Shown: one piece after another, positions 13,600 to 26,900 of the stretch
How positions within the stretch are numbered: position 1 is the stretch's first letter
Layout: every line of letters starts with the position of its first letter
Source of the DNA: Oxyruncus cristatus
Lineage: Eukaryota > Chordata > Aves > Passeriformes > Cotingidae
Assembly: GCA_013399855.1 (NCBI GenBank)
Contig: VXAY01006959.1
Span: 62,001-126,000 of the forward strand
Direction: 5' to 3'
DNA length: 64,000 nt
Notes under the pieces: model-generated
Seen by the model: the letters and a program-made list of their open reading frames with translations, nothing else
The model's database searches: none
What the model was told of the DNA's origin: nothing
Position numbers and translations under genes: made by a program

Positions 13600-14640
13600 C
13601 TGACCCACTAGATCATCTCTTGTGTATTTATGACTAAGTTGTCTAAATGTCCCCTCAGGACCCTTTCACAAGCTCTAACAAATTTTTGAATTGTGGTTTC
13701 TCACTAGAAAAAGTTTCTCTAATATATTGGGGGTTATCCATGTCTTCCTTTTTTCCTTATCATTTCTCCTCATTGCTCAGCACAGACTCCAGTGAGACTG
13801 TCTGCAGTTCTCCACTTGGTTCCTGGGGACCTTCTCAGGGATTGTTGTCACATTTCCCATCTCCCATCCCTCCTGCAGGGACACTGATTTAAGTGACAGG
13901 TTACACACTATTGTAGCTCCATAATTGCATATTTGTTTTCCTCCTGAGCTCTTGAGTGATTACCAGATGGTCTTGGTAATTTCTGACTCTTCATCTTATC
14001 AATTTGTCCTAAAATGAATTTTATTGTCATTTAATTTGAGACGGTTCCTTACACTTGTCCCCGTAAGTTTGGCTCTCATGGGAGAAGAACCTGCCTCAAC
14101 TACAGTGAGCACCAACACAAAGCTGAGTTTACTTTAAAGCACCAGTTTCCTCTCTAACTGTAAATCCTTTTAGACCCTGGTCATCTGTTTACCAAACCTC
14201 TGCAAACACAGGATTCTGGCAATTTTGAAGATATTTTTACTAGTATTTTTAGTACTCCGTCAGTGAGTTTGCACCTTAAAATTTCCCCTTGCCTGCCCTA
14301 CAAGTTTAGTTTCACAGTTAATGCTTTTTTTTTTTTTTTAATTTTTTCCAATAGTTTCTTTATTTGCTCAGAAATCCCTGATTTTGAACACTCTCCTCCA
14401 CTCTGCTGTTAGAATATTGCCTTTTGGTCCCTTGTAGAATTATTTCACTTAGTGATATATTGCTCTGAGCTTCAGATAGGGTGGTTTTATCTAGTTTCTC
14501 ATCTTCTCCATCCTTAGAGCAGCTGCTTTTAATTTCCTTTTAAGAAGCTCCCCTGCTTTTGAATAGGTCCCATTTTTAAGTGAGGTATTACTGTGAGGTG
14601 GTTGGGGGGGAAGTCAAATACTCCTAAGGTACTGTCATGA
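13600..14640 (-). mobile_element. Ancient CR1 remnant, antisense
   Basis: The pieces ATTTAAGTGACAGGTTACAC, TTGCATATTTGTTTTCCTCC and ATCTTATCAATTTGTCCTAA occur in the order expected for old CR1 ORF2 read from the minus strand. The same part of the element is present at 6240-6420. The frame is destroyed. Confidence 0.6.
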
Positions 14641-15361
14641 CTCCCTCTGGAAAAAATGAGAGGTACCCATCAAGGTTTTTTCAAAGAAGGGAAGCTGTGG
14701 ATGTGTAGCACCTCCACCTGGAAGGGGAAGGGTGGGGAGGGCTCTGCAGGGAGCAGGGACTTGGATGCTGGGATAAGTGGGCAGAGGAATCTCTAGCACC
14801 TCAAGCTACAAAAGGATCTGCCAGGAGGCTGTCTAGGGCCAGGGAAAAGACAGGCAGGGAATGCAGAAATCCCAAAGGAAAGTTCATATGCAAAGGCAGG
14901 AATGCATCTGTGTCAGCAGAATGATGTGAACACCCTCGTTCAGAGAGGGGGGCTGGAAAGACCTTCTGTCACTGCAGGCTCCCTACACTCCCCAGGCAGT
15001 GTGTTGGCAGCAGGGCTGTCACACGTGGCCTTTCCTCAGCATTCCAGGGCTGGCTTTTGTCGGCAGGCTCTGGGGAGGCCGTGGGGAGCTTGGGGTGAGA
15101 GCCCAGGAGCATTTCCCCCCACCACAGCTCCCAGCCCTGCAGTGCTCAGCACCTTATGGCTTATGGGAATCAGGGACTCAGGGATGATGGAAAAGCACCT
15201 GAGTATCTTTTTGGGGTGGCTGGCATCCAGCTCCCTGGAAAAAACAATATCCAACCAAAAAAAGAAGGGTCAGCATGGGATGCAGAGAGGGCCATGCACC
15301 TCTTCTGCAGGGCAGGACAGCCCTCCAGGCTGTCACTGGCTGGTCTCCTCCCACATGTGGG
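14641..15361. other. Unique non-coding sequence
   Basis: No gene was recognised. The open frame at 14902-15570 (plus) runs into an antisense CR1 copy and is not a gene. Confidence 0.45.
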
Positions 15362-15960
15362 TCACGGAATGTGCTGAGCTGGAAGGGACCCACAAGGATC
15401 ATCCAGTCCAACCCCTGGCCCTGCACAGGCCGATCCCAAAGAGTCTCCCCCTGTGCCCCAGAGGAGCATCCAAACCCTCCTGGAGCTCTGGCAGCCTTGG
15501 GGCTGTGCCCACTGCCCTGGGGAGCCTGGTCAGTGCCCAACCAGCCTGTGGGGGAAGAACCTTTTCCTGAGATCCAACCTGACCCTGCCCTGACACAGCT
15601 CCAGCCATTCCCTGGGTGCTGTCCCTGCTCACCCAGAGCAGAGCTCAGTCCTGCCCCTCCTCTGCCCCTGCCCAGGCAGTTGGAACTGCACTGAGGGCTC
15701 CCCTCAGCCTCCTCCATCTGAACACACCAAGTGCCCTCAGTGTCCTCACACGGCTTCAAATCAAGGCACTTCCCCATCTCTGTGTCCCTCGTTTGGACAC
15801 TCTCTAATGGCTCCATCTCTCCCTTCCATTGTGTCCCCCCAAAGTGCCCCAATATTGAGGTGAGGCCGCCCCAGGGCAGAGCAGAGCAGGACAATCCCCT
15901 CCCTGATGTCCCCAGGACAGGGTTGGCCCTCCTGGCTGCCCGGGCACTGCTGGCTCATAC
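15362..15960 (-). mobile_element. CR1 3' end of about 600 bp
   Basis: It begins with the antisense tip CACGGAATGTGCTGAGCTGG and ACCCACAAGGATCATCCAGT and runs back to the GCCCGGGCACTGCTGG block. On the minus strand part of the ORF2 end can still be read with breaks. It is the inverted relative of 7640-8297. Confidence 0.9.
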
Positions 15961-17214
15961 ATGGCAGCAGTTGGACATATTTGGAGTGCTTGGGATCCTG
16001 GTGTGTCCAGGCAGCTTTTTGCTCCCAGCTGCAGGTGTCCCAGCCCAGCAGGACCCTGCCCGTGGGGACAGGCTCCCTCCTCCCACAGACAAGCTTTACA
16101 AAACGCAATGGAAATGGAAAATCAAGCAGGCAGCTGGCACATCCCAGGCAGGCTGCAGAGCCACGATGACTCACAGAAACAAATCTGCCAGATGTTCCAG
16201 CCCCACAAGGGAGCCACGCGCTCGTCCTACTGCAGGAATCGTGGTTTGCGTCTTGTGTTGCTTCCTGCAAGAACATTGGAAAACGGTGCTGGCTCGAGAG
16301 TTTTTTCCCTGCTAAAAACTGGTGCTGCCATCGGTGTGTGGAGTTAGTGACTATCAATAAGAAATAAATCAGAGCTCAGAGAAATGCTGCTCTCCCCTCT
16401 TTCTCCAGCGTGGCTTGTTTACACCCTGTGCTGCAATCTGAAAAATGCCATCTCTAATGAATACTAAATAGTGGGAGGCTTTTCCTCAGCAGCCTGTTAC
16501 TGAACCTGATTGCTGTGCAGGATAATGTGCCGGGAGAGAGCGGGGGCTTGGCTGGGTCTCTGTTTCACGCAGTCATAGAAACTGTCAGGCTTAGGTGGCT
16601 CTGTGATCTCCAGGCAGCAATGTCTCCCTGCACCCTTTCCTGGCTACCCATTTATTTTTAAAACGTTCCGTTGTTATTGTCACTCGGTCCTTTCAGCCAA
16701 TTTTCATGTCATTATTATTTCTGTCTCTTTAAAATTTATCTACTTATGTAATTTTAATCTTTTTTCTTTTTCCAAGCCAATTCATAGTAATATGTTAACA
16801 GCTGCCTTGTAGTGGAAATCACTGGGAGTTAATACTCCAAAGCCCTCACTGTTAAGAACTGACTCACCTCAGTGTTGTAAATCTGCACTGCCTTGTACCC
16901 CTTCCCTCAGACCAATCTCGTGAGAACATTCCTGACCCTGTCCATGGAGGGCACATGAAAAAAGCAAAGGATACCACTGAGCAAGGACTCTTTCCCCACA
17001 CAAATGACATCTGAAACACTTCTACAGCTCCTTAGGCTAAAAGGACCAGGAAGCAGAAGGGGATCTGTATTGCAAAAGATCAGGAATAAAGGAGGGAGAG
17101 AAGGAAGAGTCGTAACAGGGTCCTTTCAATATTTCTGCAGCCAACATGGAATACAGCTGCCTCTATTTTGGGAGTTTGATGACACTTTTGATTTTCCTCC
17201 TCTGCCAGCACTTC
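15961..17214. other. Unique non-coding sequence, possibly conserved near 16440-16540
   Basis: No gene was recognised. The part around 16440-16540 is free of repeats, of even composition and rich in short palindromic motifs, so it may be a regulatory element. This is a guess from appearance only. Confidence 0.35.
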
Positions 17215-17406
17215 CATCTTCCCTGGGAGGGGGGGGAGGCCCTGGCACAGGCTGCCCAGAGAAGCTGTGGCTGCCCCATCCCTGGAAGTGTCCAAGGCCA
17301 AGCTGGATGAGGCTTGGAGCAACCTGGGCTAGTGGAAGGTGTCCCTACCCATGGCAGGGGGTGGAATCTCTCGGGTCCTTTCCGAGCCAAAGCATTCTGT
17401 GACTCT
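17215..17406 (+). mobile_element. CR1 3' end
   Basis: Sense-strand CR1: GGAGGCCCTGGCACAGGCTG, AAGTGTCCAAGGCCAAGCTG, GGAAGGTGTCCCTACCCATG and a terminal CATTCTGTGACTCTT. Confidence 0.9.
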
Positions 17407-18036
17407 TGCAAACAACTCAAGGCCAGGATGATAATTCTACATAACAGCACAGCAGGAAAGGCACTGCCCCAAAGCCTTGTTAATGCACAACACAGGTAAG
17501 AGTTTCTTGGGTGGTATTTTTTTGGCCCTTTTTAAATATTGAATTCTGGCGAAATCAATGTTTCTGGAAAACAACAAATCATTCATACCCATCAAAATGG
17601 TGATCTTTTCTCCCTTGACTCGTACACAGGAATGCTCATATAAATATACATCCACTTTCCATCCACACAGTATCAAACACCCCTGAAGTGCTGCAGGACC
17701 CAGTATAACACGTTGGTTTAGTAAGATCAACTCTGCAGTCACGTGTGTGCATTGAGAGGAGATACTAAAGCTCAGCACACAGGCACTTCTGGCTGAGCTG
17801 TGCAAAGGTCACCCTGTGCTGTGAATAAGCTCATGTCAACACTGTGAGTTTATGAGAGTGCAGAAAACACTTTGCAGAGGAGATCCAGGCTCTCTGGGTT
17901 AAAAGGTTATGAAATTTAGTCTAATCTCTGTTTCTGTTTTCTCAGACGTTCACTACCAATCTATTATAGGCAAAGAAGTCAGTGCAACCCAAAACTAGGT
18001 TTCCCAACTTCTTTTACATGACCCTGACCATATTTA
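17407..18036. other. Unique non-coding sequence
   Basis: Nothing was recognised here beyond short chance open frames. Confidence 0.5.
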
Positions 18037-18250
18037 TCATAGAATCACAGAAGGGTTTGGGTTGGAAGGGACCCTAAAGATTCCACCCCCTGCCACTCCC
18101 CTTCCACTAGCCCAGGTTGCTCCAAGCCTCATCCAACCTGGCCTTGGACACTTCCAGGGATCCAGGGGCAGCCACAGCTTCTCTGGGCAACCTGTGCCAG
18201 GGCCTCCCCACCCTCCCAGGGAAGAATTTCTTCCTAATATCTAATCTACA
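18037..18250 (-). mobile_element. CR1 3' end
   Basis: It begins CATAGAATCACAGAAGGGTT and contains the full antisense tip of about 210 bp, ending at the ATATCTAATCT stretch. It is very similar to 27537-27736 and 33707-33905. Confidence 0.92.
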
Positions 18251-18929
18251 AGAGAACTTCTACAAGACTGTTCAGACTTGTAGTTTAAACTGCTCAGAAT
18301 TCTCCCAAGCTACCCCAAAATCTCTTTTCTAAATCACACTGATTTGCATCATCATTTCTCAGACTGAAATAAGGTAATTTCTTTTTGTCAAAACATTCCT
18401 TCCACCACTCTCTTGAGAACCACTTGTTTCTCTGTGCTCTTATCACAGGAGTTTCACACTTGGCACAGGGTTTCTCCCGGTGAAAGGTTTGCATCTGTTG
18501 CCTTCACAACTATCCACAAAGTTCTTATACACTTTCAAGCAACTGGAACCACTCACAGTCATCTACAAGTCAAACAGAATAAGCAAGATACCAAAAGATT
18601 TAACACCCCGGAAAAGAAAATCACCAGAATAATCAGAATGATTTCTAAGTACATAGAAACTAATAAGGAGATGAGCACTTGTCAACACGAATCCCTCAGG
18701 AACAAAACAAGCTGATTCAGTCTAATTTTGCTCTCCAGTGCATCCGATTTTGTGGGTAAGGAAGAAGCAGCAGATTCCACACACCTCAGTGTCACTGAGG
18801 CTCCTGACATTGTCCCACGTGGGTGAAGAATGCCCTGGCTGAAGTCATGACACAATTCTGGTTGGAATCTGCAGTCTGAAAGTGGTTTCCAATGGTTCAC
18901 TCTGAATGCAAAGGACAAATTGAATGGTT
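18251..18929. other. Unique non-coding sequence
   Basis: Nothing was recognised. An open frame of 100 codons at 18413-18715 has no domain. Confidence 0.45.
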
Positions 18930-19690
18930 ACTCAGCTGTTCATAAGATCCATTCAATATTTTATTGATAGCCTGGATGAGGGAATGGGCTGTGTGTTTAT
19001 TAAATCTGCCAAGATTAAATCTGCAAAGAGTGGCTGCAAATATATGGGGGAGAGCAGTATTAGAAACTTTTGACAACTTGGACAACTCTATAAATACAGG
19101 AGCCATCTCAATGGTAAAAAGCATTGTGGTTTCACTTAGGCAGGAGTAAAGTGCACAAATACAGGATGGACATCAGCTGGGCAGAGAGCAGTCTGGAAAA
19201 AAAAACAATCTAAAGGTTCTGATAACAAGCTGAACAGGGATTATTGTCCTGAGCAAAGAGAAAACACTACCCAGGCATATTAGCAGAAGAATTACCTACA
19301 AGACATCTTGCAGGTCCTTTTGCTGTTCTCAGTGACACCTCAGTGCAGAGGCACATCCAGCTTTGGGTGCTGCTCCTCTGACAGGATAAGCAGCAACACG
19401 AAGGGTTAGAGGGCTGGAAAACATGACCTGAATCAAGAGACTGAGAACAGAACATGCTCAAAAGAGAGAACACCATGGAAAGATGCAGTAACAGTCCTGA
19501 CAGAGCAGGATCAGTGCAGTTACAGTCCTGTAGCAGATCAAAGTCTGCTACAAAATGGAAGAGAAACAACCGCTCTACATATGCCAAGAATGTCATAAGC
19601 AGATCTGATTCTGTGTGGAAGGAGGAGATGGAATAAGTGATCAGCTGAGATTTCTTCCAGCTTCACTTTTCAGTGAATCTGTGCCCAGCT
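18930..19690 (+). mobile_element. Ancient CR1 3' end
   Basis: The pieces ATCCAGCTTTGGGTGCTGCT, GGGTTAGAGGGCTGGAAAAC and ATTTCTTCCAGCTTCACTTT fall in the order of an old CR1 ORF2 end and 3' UTR. The coding frame is destroyed. Confidence 0.6.
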
Positions 19691-21424
19691 GAAGACGATT
19701 AGAGTTTCTCTGTACTCAATTTGCCCTGATGTACCCCAGTGCCTTCACACAGCAATTGCTCATGCACATTTGCATCATTTTTGCATTAACGTCTTCATTA
19801 AGGTTAGTGTTTTACGTTCATCCTACCATCTTAAGACTATCTGTCTTACAAATACCTTATCAAAATGCTATTTGCCAAACCAGCCTGACTCACAACTCAT
19901 TCATCAAAAGCCATTTTAATAATTAGTCCTCAAATCCTAATTCAATAAAATCATCATATCTTGATTTTCCTTCCCACCCAGCACAATGGGCAAAAGGGTT
20001 TGTAATCCTTTGGCACCATTACTCTCAGACTCACGGAACCCAGATTAGAGCTGCTGGTGCCAGTCTCCCTTTCCAATGACATAATTTTAGAAACGACTAC
20101 AATTTTAGAAAAGAAAATGTAGACATCTTGGGCCTCTCGGCTGCAGATTCCTTCAGAAGGCACTGCTGAGGTCATTAGTATCCAGTCCAATCCCTGGCAC
20201 AAAGGCAGGTGTAGCCCCACCTGTGTCCATTCTGACATCAGCAAAAATCTTAAAATACTGGAAATCTTCCCCAACTACCCATTTCAGTGATTCTACATCC
20301 TATATTAGCAACTGATGTCCCTGTTAGCACAGTTCAGCCTCTTATCTCCAGCCATTTTCCCGTGGAAAGCAGTTTAAGCTGCAGTGGCCAGACAGGGCAG
20401 CTGACAAACATGACACTTTCTTAGTCACCATGACTTCTCAGGGTGCCAGGGGAAAGCTGTGCTGCCTTATCAAATCATTATAATCAATGACCAGTATTGA
20501 TCAGAACCAGCTACAGCCCCCCTTCCTGCAGGATCCATCGGACTAAATGGCTGTAAACCGCTGGAAGGACAGCAAAGAATCTTGTGAAATTGTGCAGGTT
20601 CTGAGATTTATGGAAGCACAGCTCGACTTCAGTGGCATACATTCGTTTAAATCAACATTATGCAAAACTTCATATGTAAGGTTTCTTATATAAAAGAAAT
20701 CATGCACGCCGCAGACCTCGTTAGCTCTGTGTGCCCTTTTAAATTGAGTTGATATGTCAGAGAGTAGAAACCCAAAAGATTCCTGATTTATCATCTTAAT
20801 CCTTTACATTTCCTCTCAAGAATTCACAGTGCTGTCATTTTCTCCTCCATTCCCGTTACCTTCTTTGTAACATATTGGCCTTCTTACTTTTACTGAATCA
20901 TTCCTGGTCTATTATATCTATAATTATACTAATAATTAAGCATGCCTTTTCATCAGCTAGCAGCTAATTACTTCTGTTCCTACCCAGCTTGCTCAGAAAA
21001 CAGTCAATTCATCTGCATCCCCATCACTCTCCCTGTTGCTAAGCAGTCCATGCCACTCAGCAGTGGCACTGCAATGGGGTGGGGTGGCTCGCCCTGCATT
21101 AAAGGTGCTTTGTAGTACCTGAGTGGAGCTGCCTTTCACCCTCACAGGAGTTTTTCACCTGAGCAAACTTTAGTCACCTTTGCTTGGCAAAGACTCCTCA
21201 TCCCAAACAGCTTTGGAGCTGCCTGCAAGCAGCTACTGCTCACTGCAAGGAGTAGTTTGTCATTGGAGAGACACAAAAAGAATTGGATCCTAAACCAGTC
21301 TCTGCCCATTCAATCTTAGGCCTTTTTTTGGTCAGACCACACCCAAGATTTTGTAAGATGTGAACTGAAGTCATGAAGCCTTCTAAGCTCTCAATTACCT
21401 GGACTTCTGTAAAGCTTTTCACAT
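19691..21424. other. Unique non-coding sequence, AT-rich
   Basis: No gene was recognised. The part at 20880-20965 is rich in TAATTA-type motifs, which homeodomain proteins bind, but such motifs are frequent by chance in AT-rich DNA. Confidence 0.4.
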
Positions 21425-21875
21425 GGTCTCCCACACCAAGACGGTCAGAGGGCTGGAGCAGCTCTGCTGGGAGGAAAGGCTGGGAGAGTTGGGATTGTTC
21501 AGCCTGGAGAAGAGAAGCTTCAGGGTGACCTAATTGCCTGAAGGAGCCAACAGGAAAGATGAAGAGAGACTATTGACAAGGACCTGGAGTGCCAGGACAG
21601 GGGGAATGGCTTCAAACTGCCAGAGGCCCGTTCAGTTACAGGGATAGATGGGATATTGGGAAGGAATTCTTCCCTGTGAGGGTGGGGAGGCCCTGGCACA
21701 GGTTGCCCAGAGAAGCTGTGGCTGCCCCTGGATCCCTGGAAGTGTCCAAGGCCAAGTTGGACGGGGCTTGGAGCAACCTGGGCTGGTGGAAGGTGTCCCT
21801 GCCCATGGCAGGGGGTGGGACTGGATGATCCTTCAGGTCCCTTCCAACACAACCATTCTGTGATTCCATGACTCT
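21425..21875 (+). mobile_element. CR1 3' end of about 450 bp
   Basis: It begins near GTCAGAGGGCTGGAGCAGCT and ends with the tip GACTGGATGATCCTTCAGGT and TTCTGTGATTCCATGA. This copy is less decayed than most. Confidence 0.88.
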
Positions 21876-22329
21876 CCAGTGTTATCACAGTGCAGAACCA
21901 CGGGCACTCACACATTGTCCATCCCATCTGGATCGTTCTTGTGTTTGCTGGTGTGAGAACTGGACATTGTCGTCGTGACTCTGCTGCTCACTCTGCCCGA
22001 AATCACTCATGCTAGTTAGTATCAAACTTCAGTGACGTGGTGAGAAATCAGCTCAGATTGATTTTTTTTTTCCCAATTACCTGTCATTTTGTTTGTTGTA
22101 GGCTGGAGAGAGAAGCTGCTGTTCCAGGGCAGGAATTCCCACCATCACCAGCCTTGGCAAGCTGCTTTCCTTCCCTGTTTCTCACTTAATGAAATCAGGT
22201 AAATTGACATTAGTGAAATGTTAATGGCTGATATTTCTAGGCTTCCCAGAGACTGGGCTGGGCCAAAGCCCTTAATCCTTTTAGCTGATTCATGACTGCA
22301 TCCTCTGAAATGAAGAAATGTTGGCAAAT
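21876..22329. other. Unique non-coding sequence
   Basis: Nothing was recognised in this stretch. Confidence 0.45.
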
Positions 22330-23990
22330 GCAGTGATTGTGCTTGATTCCAGAGAAAGGGAATTCGAAAATGAGGAAATTTGTTAAAGAAAACGCTCAGA
22401 GTGGCAGCCGGAAAGGTAAAATGTTTTCAGATGGCAGGTAGACTATTTTAGGATTCTATATTGGAGGCTCAAAGCAAATGCATATAACCTGTCAAAAAAA
22501 AAAGACTTGAGAGGAAAACAAAAAGCTGGCATCATAAAACAGCAGGATCAGGGAGACTCTTGGAAGTTAAAAGGTATCCTGCAAAAAGCTGAAGTTGTGT
22601 CTGAAAAAGGGAAAACTAAAAAGAACATAAATTCTGGCAGACTAAATGTAAAAGCACAATAACATAGACTGAAGAAAGAGTTTAGAAGCAGTTTGCTAAT
22701 GAAATAGAAAAGTATGCTATAAATCCTTGCTGAATGCATCAAGAGCAAGAAGCTTGGAAGAGTCAGTGTGAGGAAAAGATGATGCCATCACAAAAAATCC
22801 CAAGCTCTTTCCCCCCCCCCGCCAGTCTCCGTTCACCTGGAGAATCTTGAAAACTGTAGAACCAGTATCTTGTTTGTAAGGCCTTCAGAGAAGGTTTGTC
22901 TTAATTCCAGGGCGTTAAGTGGAGATTACAGACCAGATAAAATGAATAACAACGTATGACTGGGCATGGATGGAATCCAGGCAAGGTTTTTATTGAATGG
23001 TAAATATGAGTCATCTGACCTACTATGCTCAGTACGTAACCTTTTGCTGAAAATTGTTGTGATTTTCAAAGGGCTGGACGGGAACTCATAAGAAATCAGA
23101 TTTTCTAGATAAATCCGGTTGCGATTCAAGAAACCACAGCTCACTAAGTCTAATGTCCACATGGGTCATATTGGCTGAAGCTGCGGCAAAGAGCAGAATT
23201 AGCAAGCACATGAATAAAAGTAACATGTTAAGGAAAAGTAAACATGACTTTTGTAAAAGGAATCTGAGCCTCCTAAATCTGCTGGAATTCTTTGAAGGAC
23301 TCAAAAGCATGTAAATAGCAGAGCTCCAGCTGAGAAATTTTCCCTGCATTTCCAACTCACCCCAAGCTTCCAGAAACCTCATGCATGGAAGGTCCCATCA
23401 AAGGCTCTTAAATAAACTAACCAGCCAGGGACTGCAGGTAAGGCCCTCACAGAGTTAAGTAAGAATTTAGTAGTGGAAAAAGAAGTTATACTAAAGGATG
23501 AGTTTTCACAGTAGAAGATGATCATCAGGGGAGTCCCATGGGGATTAAGGTCCATGGTGCTCAATGTGTTCAGGAACGATTTGGAAAGTTGGTCGAATGG
23601 TGAAGATTTCTAATAAAAACTAAATTAATTAGGAAAATATTTACTACAAAAACCTTCAAATCTTACTACACTGAGCAAGCCTCATGATGAAGTGGAAGAT
23701 AAATTTGAGCTCTGACAACCATAATCTGGCTACCCCCAAAAAGCAACACTAACTTTACATGGGGAATGATGGGCTCTGAGCTAGTTTGCACAATTTAGGA
23801 AATGCATCTCAACGTTGTAACAGCTTGTTCTATGAATATATGACCCCACTGCTCAATAGCAGGCAAAAAAAGAATTCCAAAGTTTAGCATAGTTTGGAGA
23901 GAAAAGCACAACCTTGCCCCTGTATGATTTATGGGGTCTCCGCTTCTCCAAAACCAAGCGCACTTCTGGTACCTTCACCTGAGACAAACT
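22330..23990 (+). mobile_element. Ancient CR1 remnant of about 1.6 kb
   Basis: Sense-strand pieces in the order of old CR1 ORF2 are AACATAAATTCTGGCAGACT, CTGCTGGAATTCTTTGAAGG, the GGGGAGTCCCATGGGGATTA block of the reverse-transcriptase palm region and TTCAGGAACGATTTGGAAAG. The frame is full of stops. A C tract occurs at about 22810-22820. Confidence 0.65.
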
Positions 23991-26900
23991 GTAACAGGCA
24001 AAATAAAAGCTACAAGGCAGGATGACAAACATGGTAGGTACAAAACCTCTTTCATGTGAAAAACAAAGTTAGCAGGAGAAGTTGAATAGGAAGGGATCAC
24101 TTGGCATTTGTCGTTCCCACTTGTGCCGAGCAGGCCAGGTGCCAGGAAGGGAGGACGGACACCGTACAAGAGCTCTGTCTCGTGCCTCTTTGTTCAGCTG
24201 CTGAAGCCTTCTATTCTGTCAGACAACGATTTCAAGGGCTGTGGGAAAGCTGTGACAGCTACATTTTATACATAATCCCTGCCTGTTTTCAGGAAAAAGA
24301 ATATAAGGGGGGGAAAGGAGGAATAAACCACTGCTGTACTTGCAGTACTTTCTGTGCCCGTTAATTCTAATTCATCATTTGTTAGAGGTCTCTATTTCTT
24401 TTCCCATCTGCCCTCCTCTTAGCACATTTTCTGAATTAAAAATAAAAAAAAAATAATCATTAAAAAACCACAATTAGGCAGCATTTATTGACATCTGCCT
24501 GTAGTGACCCAGCTGCTGTTTGCCAGCCTCTACAGTGATGTATTTTAACATCTTCCTCTCACCTTTCTGCACTTCTTTCCCAGCTCCTTTGAGCATGGGG
24601 GGTTCGGGCTGTTAACTCAGCTCCTTCAGGGGCAGCTCTGACTTTCAGTCACTTGTGCAGTGACTTGTGCCGATTGGTCCCAGCCCTGATCACAGCCTTA
24701 AACTCCTGGCGAGCCATTCATAATACACAGCAATCATTTTAATTGCAACCGGGTGTCCAGAATTTAGGAGCTGTACGCAGACTTCCTTCTATCCACAATA
24801 TTATTGTCCCATTGTGCATTTTGGAGTTTAGCTCTCATTAAAAGTAATAGAGGGAAATAGTCTGTAGCAAACTGAATGTGTTTGTTTTCACAGTTCACCT
24901 CCTGCTCCTCTGTGCTAAAACACTCTCGCTCAGTGACAAGACCACAGCTGTTGCCATCGTTTCCTTACCTACAGAGTGCAATATTTAGCTGGAGGGACAC
25001 TGAAGTTTTTCTGTTTGTTAGTTATCAGGTCAACAACTCTCACCTTATCACTTCAGTTTCCATTCTGTTGATAAAACCTGTCAGCCTTCCTTGAGTGGTT
25101 CCAGGCCCTCAGAAGAAATCACATTAAATTGGCACAACCAAGTAAATCTGGAAGGGATGTGCTCCTGACTTACCAAAGGAAATGGGGGAGGGCTTGAATT
25201 TCTCTCCCTCATCCTCCCTGCACAGCTCCAATGTCCAAGTGCTTGGAGCAGTGTTGAAATCCTCCCTACGGATTCAGCAGTTCAAGTCAGATCAGGTCTT
25301 TGAATATGGCCCAGAGGAGACGTCTGTGGAGCCGAAATTGATACGTTTAAGTGCAAGAGACAATAATCATTTCTTCAAGTATAAGCTAAAAATACCCGGA
25401 AAAAAAGTGGAATTCATAATGGAGATTTTAAAGATCTGTGACACACCAGAGCCTGCACAAGGGTTTTAATGAGAGAGAAGCCAATTTAATTGGTCAGTGC
25501 GAGCAGATGCTTGCTGGGTGAGTAGGCCACGAGGTCTCACATCCCTGGTTAATGCCAGGAGCATCAGCACTGTCCTCGACATGGCCGTGACAAGCCCGTG
25601 TCACAGCAGCGCAGTGTCAGAGCCAGGGAACCTCGGTAATCAACGTCTCCACGGGGTCAGATCACAGAGCCACGGGGAGAGAGCACTGAAAAGAGGAGGC
25701 AAAAGCCGACAAAGGAACGTTCCTAAAGGTAATTGCAGGACTGACCATCTCTTCTTGGCGTTTGCTTCATTATTAGTCTGGGCATGAAGCTGAACCAGCC
25801 TGGTAAGTTTTAACGCTGCCTTAACAGGGAGCTGCTGAGCGCCAGGGCTCAGGTTTGCAGGCCTCCCCTGTGAAAACTCTTCTGGAGTGTGTGTCAGCGT
25901 CCTAGGAAAGCCAGGAATAACTTCCGTGGCCCGTTCAATTATAGACACTCACACCCAGCTCCCCCTCCTCGTGGCACGGCTCATCAATCAGGGCTTCTGT
26001 CACCGTGTCTCTTCTCATCGCAGTCACCAGAAGGCTCTGAGCTCCCTCCCAATCCATGTGACATTTACTGTCAGGGGCTGTCAACACCAAGAGATTCTCC
26101 CAGGGCCTCCGAGTTCATCACAAAGCAACAAGATCTATCCCCCAAACACACTCCCAGTTCCAGCTCTGGATTACAATGACTGACGGAGGGGCTTTGCAGC
26201 ACTCAGGGAAGAGTGAAACAGCAGCACGACCTGCAGCTTATGGCCAAATACCTTTGTTTTCTTACTCTCTTGTTAGAAAAATACAACTGCTTTAAGAGAG
26301 GTTTCAGGCTTATAGTTAATTAAGCTTCCTCAACACCATCCCTTATAAACTTATTAAGAGAAAGCTGAGATTGTTTACTTGGAAATTTAGCCTTCCCATC
26401 TTTAGCATTGATCCTGCCTTCACTCTCTGTTTAACAATACTGTGACCTAGTGGAAAAAATTTATAAAACTTAATAAATTGCAGTTGGCAATATTGACAGA
26501 GTGTGTAGATGCACATTTGGGTTTGTATGAACGTATTATAAGAAATCTAATAAAGTAAAACAAACACATTTGCTTTGTCCGTGAGCTGTGAAACAAGATC
26601 CCTGTAATTAGAATGTTGGAAGCATACTTGGTCAAAGGGGTATGGTGAGATTTTTGGCCATATATTTCTGGTTTGAGATTAAAAAACAATTATTGTTTAT
26701 TGAGGGTTACATGTTGCACAAAACTGCTTTGTTCAAGATGCAGAAAAATAAAAATGTAGATGAAAACCTAAGTTAGCACAAGACCTCTATGAGATCAGAG
26801 GAACCAGCACCCAGAGAATAAAGTTCCAGTGGCAAATGTGCCTCGAAGAAATAATGAAGGACTTGGAGATAAGTTCATTTTGTCTGAACTTTAAGGGGGA

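Noticed and set aside
15178..15894. Minus-strand open frame of 238 codons, possibly an intact CR1 ORF2 end
   Set aside because: It is the sense strand of a CR1 copy, but parts of the expected protein are out of frame and there is no catalytic reverse-transcriptase motif, so it is a dead fragment.
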